Shown piece by piece: positions 56,660 to 64,000 of a stretch of DNA of 64,000 nucleotides. Under the pieces are notes generated by a model that did no database searches, had not been told where the DNA came from, and was given only the letters and a program-made list of their open reading frames with translations. Within the stretch, counting starts at the first letter, position 1, and every line of letters starts with the position of its first letter. The stretch lies in contig JAPEVC010000017.1 of the NCBI GenBank assembly GCA_027946555.1, forward strand, positions 183,172-247,171, in the 5' to 3' direction. The stretch comes from Gnomoniopsis sp. IMI 355080. Its lineage: Eukaryota; Ascomycota; Sordariomycetes; Diaporthales; Gnomoniaceae. The position numbers and the translations under genes are program-made.

Positions 56660-57621
56660 TCACTTCCAATGTGTCACAAAGACCAGAAGAGTTGCGCCGT
56701 TATAAAGCCATGTAAATGTACGATGCACTGTTCCAGGAGGCTTGTTATAAGTGCCGAGTCAAGATCTTGGGCCACAATGTGATCTGAGACTGTCCCAAAG
56801 CCAGGCATCGTAAACATGGATGGCCTATTGATTGACAAGATCGACCAGTCCGCTCCATGAGCGCCTGAGATGGACGTTTTCACTTTTACTGCGAAATGAA
56901 ACATGGATGAGAGCACAGGGCCGTACACTTTGCGAGCAGTTGTTGCATTTCGTCAAATATATAGGGTCTGGGGAAATAGGCATGGGGATCAATGGACAGG
57001 GCAAGAGGCGTTGAAACTGGTGGACAGGATGGGATACTGCTCTAACATTGGCATGTAGTCTTCCACGTTCGAGGCTTGATGAACATAGACTCTCCCGCTG
57101 TGGTGATCTTGAGGACTCGTCGAATTGATGGCGGCTTTCATAGCCCATTTCCGGAAATGACCAAGACCTGTTTCTTCGAACTCTGTGATATATGGTGGGC
57201 CACATGTTGGAATAGCTCGGCCCGGGCTCTGCTCCGTCCACGGGTGGGGCGCCTAGACATGCGGAGATCGGCAGGATGGATGCATGACGGGATGGACTGG
57301 CACCAGCCGAGGGTGACCGCATCCGTTACCCAGCTCGGACTATTTCTCGGACAAAGTCACGGAGCGGCTGCCGGGGCCGAGTGCATGACGACTCGCGCGC
57401 GGAGCCGGCGAGGCTGCCGATGCGGTTTCAAGGGCTATGATTTGCTTGTGTGCGTGATGTAGGCCCAATTGGTCTTGTTTTATGTCGCGTCTTTACCAAT
57501 GCCCTGAGGTGTCTCAGCCTGCTGTTCTTTCTATTTCATGAGTTGATTGGCGATTTGGAGAACACCAGTCTAGTAGACATCTTCACATATCTTTTGACCT
57601 ACACAGCCTTCTGAGCTCAAA
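56660..57621. other. Intergenic spacer
   Basis: 3' flank of PSY2 and promoter of the alpha-glucosidase gene (tandem). A GC-rich block around 57.2-57.4 kb is open in several frames but has no recognisable product. Confidence 0.6.
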
Positions 57622-59502
57622 ATGACTTCCAACTGGAGCACCAACTCCTTCACCACGCCCAAGTGGTGGAAAGAATCTGTAGTCTACCAAATCTACCCTT
57701 CCTCCTTCCAGTCCTCGCCTGGTGCCACCGTGCCAGGATGGGGCACCATCAAAGGCATCACCTCACGCCTGGACTACCTCAAGTCCCTCGGCGTAGACGT
57801 CGTCTGGCCCAGCCCCATCTTCAAATCGCCACAGGCAGACATGGGGTATGATGTCGCGGATTACAAAGACATTGACCCACGATATGGCACGCTCGCTGAC
57901 GTGGACGAGCTCATTGCCGAGCTTAAGAAGCGCGGCATGCGCTTGATGATGGATCTGGTGGTGAATCATACGTCCAACGAGCACGCATGGTTCCTGGAAT
58001 CAAAGAGCAGCAAGACGAGCCCGAAGCGCTCATGGTATCACTGGCAGCCGGCGAAAGGGTTCGAGGCTGACGGGACGCCGATTCCGCCCAACAATTGGGC
58101 GCAGATCTTGGGCGAGGCCAACAGCGCTTGGACCTGGGACGAGGGGAGTCAGGAGTTTTACCTGAGTCTCTTTACGCCCGAGCAACCTGATCTCAACTGG
58201 GAGAGCGAGGAGGTGCGCGAGGCGGTATGGGATGTGATGCGCTTCTGGCTGGACCGCGGCGCCTGCGGGTTCCGAATGGATGTGATCAATATGATTTCCA
58301 AAGTGCCCGGATACCCAGACGCGGACGTCGTGCTGCCACCCAGCGAGGGGCATCGCTGGCAACCAGCCTGGAAGTACTTTGTCAATGGTCCGCGACTGCA
58401 CGAATTCCTGCACGAGATGAACAGCAGCGTGCTGAGCAAGTACGACACCATCACCGTCGGCGAGATGCCGGGCGTGAGCGACGACAATGAGATTCTGCGC
58501 ACCGTGGGCGCCGACAGCAAGGAGCTCCGGATGATTTTCATTTTTGACGTGGTGGACATTGACCGGTACGACGTGCGCATGACGCTGAAGCCGTGGACGG
58601 TCCGGGAGATGAAGGGCATCATCAGCCGATGGCAAAAGGTCATGATTGAAAAGGACGGGTGGAACTCGGTGTTTATCGAGAACCATGACAATCCGCGCAG
58701 CATCTCGCGGTATGCGGACGATAGCGATGCGTATCGGGACACGTCGGCACGGCTGCTGGCGCTGATGCAGACGACGCTGGGGGGCACGTTGTTTGTATAC
58801 CAGGGCGAGGAGATTGGCATGCGGAACTGTCCCAAGGATTGGGATGTGTCGGAGTTCAAGGACATTGAGACGATCAATTACTGGAAGAAGGTCCAGGAGC
58901 TGAAGATTGAGAATGGAAGGGAGATTATTGATGCGTAAGTCTCACCAACTCTGCTTTTTTTGTAAACTACACAATCGGAAGACTTTATTTTCTCCTCGCT
59001 GACAATATATGCCTACAGCAAAGCAAGAGACCACGCCCGCACGCCGATGCAATGGGACAGTACCGACAACGCGGGCTTCTGTCCAACCTCCATCAAGCCC
59101 TGGATGCGCGTCATTGACGACTACAAGACCGTCAACGCCACGGCACAAATCGACTTCCAGTCCGAGACAGAGCTATCACCATGGCAGTGGTGGCAACGCG
59201 CACTCCAGGACCGCAAGGAGCACAAGGACGTCTTTGTGTACGGCGACTTTGAGGATCTGTCGGCGGACCACGACAAAGTGTACGCATACCTCCGGACGAG
59301 CAGCAAGGACAGCCAGGAGAAGTGGGTTGTGGTGCTCAATTTCTCGGGGACGGATCAGAGCTGGAAGCTCCCCGAGGGTGTCGAGGTTGCTTCTTGGGTG
59401 GCCAGTACGTATGCGAAGGGGAAGGCGGAGGACAAGGCCACCAGTGGAACAGTGGCGTTGAAGCCTTGGGAGGGATTACTGGGGAAGTGTAAGGCTGTGT
59501 AG
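57622..59502 (+). CDS. GH13 alpha-glucosidase (maltase/oligo-1,6-glucosidase type)
   Basis: Two exons: 57622-58934 and 59019-59502; 598 residues. Retaining alpha-glucosidase that splits maltose or isomalto-oligosaccharides. The GH13 barrel is complete: WWKESVVYQIYPSSFQ, the conserved region DLVVNHTSNEHAWF, nucleophile Asp220 in GFRMDVINM, acid/base Glu281 in TVGEMPG, and the transition-state Asp356 in FIENHDNPR. VNHTS and MDVIN match the GH13 group of yeast maltases. The intron falls just before ARTPMQWD, another family signature, so the C-terminal domain is read only after splicing. No signal peptide, hence probably intracellular, as expected if disaccharides enter by a permease; no permease or regulator gene lies next to it. 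Confidence 0.95.
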
Positions 59503-60214
59503 AGGAGGAGTGATGCAGCGAATTGTCAGTTCATAGAGCACTCCTAGACCCCCCGGGGGTTTACTATGGCATATTGACTCTGGCGTACCTCAAGCATTGC
59601 ATGCCTCGCAAAACCTTGTTGTGATTCAAAGCTCTGGTGACTGCTACTTCGACCGTTTTATAGCGTTGGACATACAAAACGCCGCTCCACCGCAAAGAAA
59701 ATTGCCTTTCTAGATCACTAGCAATGTTTCCCAACGCGAGTTATCACCTGGAAAGACAAAAGGAAAGGTATCATGTAGGCTATCTACCTGAACTGGTAGG
59801 TATTTACTCGATTCTCTTTCTCAAGAGCCGCCCAACTCCTCATGATAGGTCCTCCCCCCGGGGGGCAAGTGTGAACCCCCTTTTCCATCCGGGTCCGTTC
59901 CATTCAAAGTACAATTACAGATTTTATCCTTACAAATTCGAGGGGTATTCTGCCCATTTGCCCCAAAATGCCTTGTTAGGCTCCCGTCCCTGTTGAACCC
60001 AGGCAGTTTATCCAATCTGCATGACAAAAAAATCAAAATAAAACGCCAATGCTCATCACTGATCAGACCGTCTAAGAACGCCTCCCTGTGTGTTGTCGAG
60101 TCGACAAAATCCGCCCCTCCCCCAATCGTTACCAATTTTAAGAGCAGCGCACACAACACAAAAAAAGAAAAATCCCCCGGAAATATGACAAAAGTACCGG
60201 TTTTCTCTCGACCT
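59503..60214. other. Convergent 3' intergenic region
   Basis: 712 bp between the stop codons of the glucosidase gene and the low-complexity protein gene. No gene recognised; a C/G-rich palindromic run lies near 59860. Confidence 0.6.
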
Positions 60215-63149
60215 TTAGCTTGAAACCACATTCTTCCCCTTGAGCACTCGCACCCGCGTACGTCCCCGATTCTCCTCCTCCTCCATCTCCTCTTCTCCCG
60301 ACACCTGCAGCGCAACAAGCCTGTCCTCGTCAAGCCGCCCAAAGGCCCTCGTCATGCGCTTCTCGCGAATCGTTTTGGCCTCGTGATCTCTCTTGCGCGC
60401 CTTGGCCTCTTTTCTCAGCCGTAAAACGACGGCAGGATCGTTTTCCGTTTCCTCCTCCTCCCTCTCCTCCTCCTTGATCAATGAGCTCGTCGTCACGGGC
60501 TCTCTCATTTTTCTGTTGGTGCTGTTGGCTCTCTTTGCACTACCACCACCGCCCTCCTCAAAGCCGGCGCCGGCCATCATCGACGTATCCAAGTTGGTGC
60601 GGCCGTGCAGTGTACCCAGAGCGGATAACCGCGTCTGCCCACGGCGAGATGGCGTGTGGTGCAGGTCATCATACAACATGCCTGTATTGCTAGTGCTTGT
60701 ATAGGAGGTTGCGGGCCGTTTGTTGGTGGGCTGCTGACCGCGTCGACTCCCAGGCCGGATCCAGTCTTCGCTGGGCAACCAGCTCGGTGCTATGTTGCTC
60801 TGCGCTCGGGGCCTTGCCGACAACTGCTTTCCGAATGTGCGAAACCTCCCCTCACGCTCGGGCTCGTCTTGCGTGTGCCGCAGCTTCTGTTGTGTGAATA
60901 GTGAATCTCGAGTGTTGTGATGATGATGATGATGGCGCCGGGCATCATCAATGTCCGGACCTTCCGCAGCGCCTTCGCCATCTTCTTCAAATTCCTCCTC
61001 TTCTCCATCGTTCTTGGTCAACCCCGTAGGAGTCATGAGGTGGCCTGGCCCTGGGAGTTTCAACACACGCGACGGTAGGCTCGCGCACAATGGAGAGTCC
61101 AACAGGCCCGGCAGCGCTGCACCGGTGGCCCCAAACCCGCCTTTGAACAGCAGCTCTTCCCCCTCCGCTGTCAAACGCTTCTTGGTAGTAAAACTGTCGT
61201 CGTCGCTCGATATGTAATCGTCGATGTTGAACCCCGTGGACCGCGTCGTCGAGGGCGACCATCCACTGGTGTTGGTGGCGGTGGCGGTGGCGCTCTGCCC
61301 AATGCTGGCAGACAGGCCGCTCTGCGAGGACGGCGGCCGCGGAATCGATTCGTCGACCGACGTCGCTTTGGTGTGTCGTGACACCGGTCGCACGCTGCCG
61401 CTGGCGCCCGAGAAGAAGCCGTTGGAAGAGCTGGAAGCCGAGTCGGTGGAAGTGCTGACGTGGGCCCAGTCGCGCATGCTGTTATGACTGTATGGCTGAG
61501 GCGTGGGCCCATCATCACCAGATTCGACGAGGTCCGTTAAGGCCGAGGGCTTGGTGACCAAGCTCCTTGTCCTTTGTTGATTGGCACCATTGGCAAGGCT
61601 ATTCGACCTCGAGCGCTCGTAGGAGCCTGTGGGTTGATAGTCAGCCTTCAGTGTCAGGACAAGAGGAGAGATGATAAGAAAAGTTTACTTACGCAGAGAC
61701 TGCGACCTCCACATTCGCACGTCGTCATGGTTGCTCGGGTGGTCATTGTCCGCTTTGGCATGGCCTTGCGACTTTGGGTACCCAAGAGGCATGAAATCCA
61801 TGGACGGATAGCGGCTCGTTACAGATGAGGCCAATGAAGATCGATAGGTTCCCTGGCTGAACCTCGCAGCGGCCTTGGTGGAGGCTTGGACGTCACTTAT
61901 ATCAGGTTTTGGCTGGTTTGACCGCTTCGACTGGATGATGTCACCGAATTCCAGCTCTTCGGGGAAGTTAATATTCTCCTCGTCATGTAGCTGTGCCCCC
62001 AACGCCTCGGTCGACTTTCGAATGTTCCTGGGTGATCTTGGTACCGAGAAGTTGCTCACGGCAGGCGACCTGTGGTATTGTCGTGACCACGTGTCCTGTC
62101 TCGCCTCAGGTGAGTCGAGATCGCTGGGTGTCATATCTCCACGATAACTAGGCGGGGTAACAGGTGAGCGCGGCGTCTGTGGTGGGACAGGAGAGACGAA
62201 ACCACTGGGCTTGTAGGTATTGAGTGACAGTCTGTTCTTGTTTCTTTTCGAGAAGGATTTGGGTCGATCAGGATCTGTGCGAGAGGGTGATGCTCGAGGT
62301 ATCGAGTCATAGCGTTCGTTGATGGATTGGATAGACTTTGTGCGACTGTTGATGTTCACTGATTGAGAAGAGTGTGACCTGACCGAAGTGAACTGGCTAT
62401 GCAGGTTCGGACTAGACACAGTCGTGAATAGACGTATATTGCGGTCTGCCACATCTTCGCCATAGTCCCGCGCTCCAACAGCCTGTACGCGGCTTCGAAA
62501 GTCCAGCGGCATGAACTCATCGACCGCGTCGAGGATATCTTGGGACAGCCGCCTGGCGAGTGTACTGGTCATTGATACAGTACGTTCACGACCCTCTGTG
62601 GTGAAAGATGCAGCTTCACTGTTGGCTCCCGCTATTTGGTGCAGGTATGATGGCTCGCCCACTGCTAAAGACTGCGTCGTAGTCGTCGTCGAAGACAACG
62701 AGCCAGGTTTGCGAAATGATACTGGTGGTTTTCGTGGCTCACGTTTTGGTCGCTGCACTGCCCTTGGCCAGTCGCTATTTGCACTTCGAAAGCTTCCTGC
62801 ACTTTGCGGCCTGAGTTTATCAAGGACTCCTCTTCTGGCTGGGTTCAACGGTGGCTTCGCCGCATTAAAATCATGTGCCTGATTTGGAGGAACTTCCGAG
62901 AGTTGCGTCTCAGAATGACATGGTGTACTCCGTGGCACATATATGCTTTGCGTGGTGACAGACACGGGTCGGCTTGCTAATATCATGGTGTAAGTTACCG
63001 AAATCTTGGCGTTGTAAAAGGTACATATACAACATCAACAAAGTAACATGCAACTTACTTTGCAGCGGTGTCACTTGCTCTGACTGGCGCATATCTTGCT
63101 TTGACCGAAACAACCCAGACCGCCGGGACAAGATCGTCAGGAGACCCAT
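60215..63149 (-). CDS. Large Ser-rich low-complexity protein, function unknown
   Basis: Three exons: 63149-63059, 62976-61693, 61626-60215; 928 residues, with phases that join exactly. No known domain is recognised. The N-terminus MGLLTILSRRSGLF has Gly2 and nearby basic residues, compatible with N-myristoylation (inference). The middle is Ser/Thr/Pro/Arg-rich and disordered, with many SP and RS sites and one ordered-looking helix (ARRLSQDILDAVDEFMPLDF near 160-180). The second half has Asp/Ser clusters (DDYISSDDDSFTTKKR), an acidic run, six consecutive His (60919-60936) and, near the end, a highly charged coiled coil (LRLRKEAKARKRDHEAKTIR). Such architecture suits a cytoskeletal, cell-cycle or polarity phosphoprotein, but that is a guess. 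Confidence 0.8.
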
Positions 63150-64000
63150 CGTTGCGAGTTTGTGGCCATGTAGAAGTGCCTAGTGGTGGATTTGGCGCAA
63201 TCGGCCCGGCGGAGGTCGTGTCAAAAATTGTTGATATATTGTGTGGCGGCGTCTTGTGCGAGGGTAATATTATCTAGCGACAGTAGACCGGTCTCGAGGC
63301 GAGGACGACCATACAACGAAACGCGAGGAGCCTTCGATAGCCTCTTCATACAGTGACAGCGACCAAGTTGAGGGGGGAAAAAAGAGACGGTCAGGAAAAG
63401 ATGGAGGCTAGTAGCGACGAAGAGGGAGAAGAAAGGAAGAAGTCGAGAGGGGCCGTATGTATGGTCGACAGCGGAGGCGACAGGGTGCGAGCGAAGTCAC
63501 AGGCCAATTGACGGTGAGTTTATGCAAAACAAGGAAAGACGCATAGTTTGGTTCGGTATGGAGGCGGCCAGGTAAAGTCTAGGTTCGTCGTACATGTCGG
63601 TGTATCTATAGAGGAGACTGGCACGAAAGATCTGCTTATATAAGAGCAAAAAGTCGTCCGAAGGTGAAGAACCTAACCGAAGAAGCAACAACAAGCAAGG
63701 AGAAAATTGAAGGACAGCGTCGGCTACGAACGGACCAGGGCCACGAGGTTTGTAGCACAAACAGGAACCATTGGCGCGAGAGATGATGATATGGTTTTGG
63801 ACATTAGAGCATGAGCGCTAAGAAAGGCAAGGCGACCTTGACATCAGCTTGTGCAAATGCAGGATGAGGGCCGTCTGTTGGACCAGCAGGGCCCCTGCAG
63901 ATGATGGTTCATGTCTGATGATATCTCCGAGAGATCTATACTATGGGTGCAGCATGGGGCAGGCAGGCTGAAGGGGAGAGGGGGAGAAGAGAGGGAGGGG
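63150..64000. other. Upstream region of the Ser-rich gene, to window end
   Basis: Purine-rich promoter/5' leader (on the plus strand) with GA-rich stretches to the window edge. No further gene recognised; a neighbour may begin outside the window. Confidence 0.55.

Noticed and set aside
1..64000. Searched by eye for tRNA A/B boxes, rRNA, CRISPR-like arrays, long terminal repeats and transposase or reverse-transcriptase motifs
   Set aside because: None found that I could support; a covariance-model and repeat-library search would be needed to exclude degenerate copies.

Overview
The window is nuclear DNA from a filamentous ascomycete (Pezizomycotina; a Sordariomycete is likely but not proven). 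The signs are short introns of about 50-100 nt with GTRNGT-like donors, protein-coding genes on both strands with spacers of 0.3-4.7 kb, fungal-only families (Rrn11, fungal rhodopsin-like membrane protein, Dal5-type transporter), and an EED-type Polycomb protein, which budding and fission yeasts lack. I could reconstruct 20 protein-coding genes with complete exon-intron structures from splice phase and homology: 42 introns in 15 genes, the other five genes being uninterrupted. No rRNA, tRNA, CRISPR array, intact transposon or prokaryotic feature was seen.

Layout. 0-2.6 kb: a His/Pro/Gly-rich single-pass membrane protein (-). 4.4-5.7 kb: eIF2 alpha (+). 7.1-8.9 kb: a Yrb2/RanBP3-like Ran-binding protein (+), followed by an unexplained in-frame acidic open frame. 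10.0-13.6 kb: the HRQ1 helicase (+). 13.6-23.2 kb is the most accessory-looking part: a rhodopsin-like integral membrane protein, an 81-residue secreted cysteine protein and a Dal5-type MFS transporter, separated by long gene-poor spacers. 23.8-29.1 kb: a complex I subunit (NDUFA5 family), a Yip4/YIPF6-like Golgi protein and a twin-PAS regulator. After an empty 4.7 kb spacer comes the EED WD40 subunit of PRC2 (33.8-36.0 kb, ten exons), then Rrn11 (36.3-37.7 kb). A mitochondrial neighbourhood follows: an Mme1-like carrier, the Imp2 inner-membrane protease, and a large helical-repeat protein sharing a 432-bp divergent promoter with IMP2. Next are squalene epoxidase ERG1 and dolichyl-phosphate glucosyltransferase ALG5 (convergent), a 4-kb gap, PP4 regulatory subunit 3 (PSY2), a GH13 alpha-glucosidase, and a 928-residue low-complexity protein.

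Most genes are housekeeping and act independently: translation initiation and nuclear transport, DNA repair, chromatin silencing, rRNA transcription, mitochondrial function, sterol and N-glycan synthesis, and signalling. There is no secondary-metabolite cluster and no obvious new multi-gene system. The best leads are the 130-codon in-frame acidic extension directly behind the YRB2-like stop codon (reachable by readthrough or by an in-phase splice to the stop codon's own AG), two GC-AG introns in one gene (PSY2), the unlisted two-intron secreted cysteine protein, a 21-nt microexon in EED, a possible mitochondrial-type N-terminus on HRQ1, and a probable frameshift scar in the rhodopsin-like gene. 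All gene identities come from reading sequence and remembered family motifs; no database search was run.
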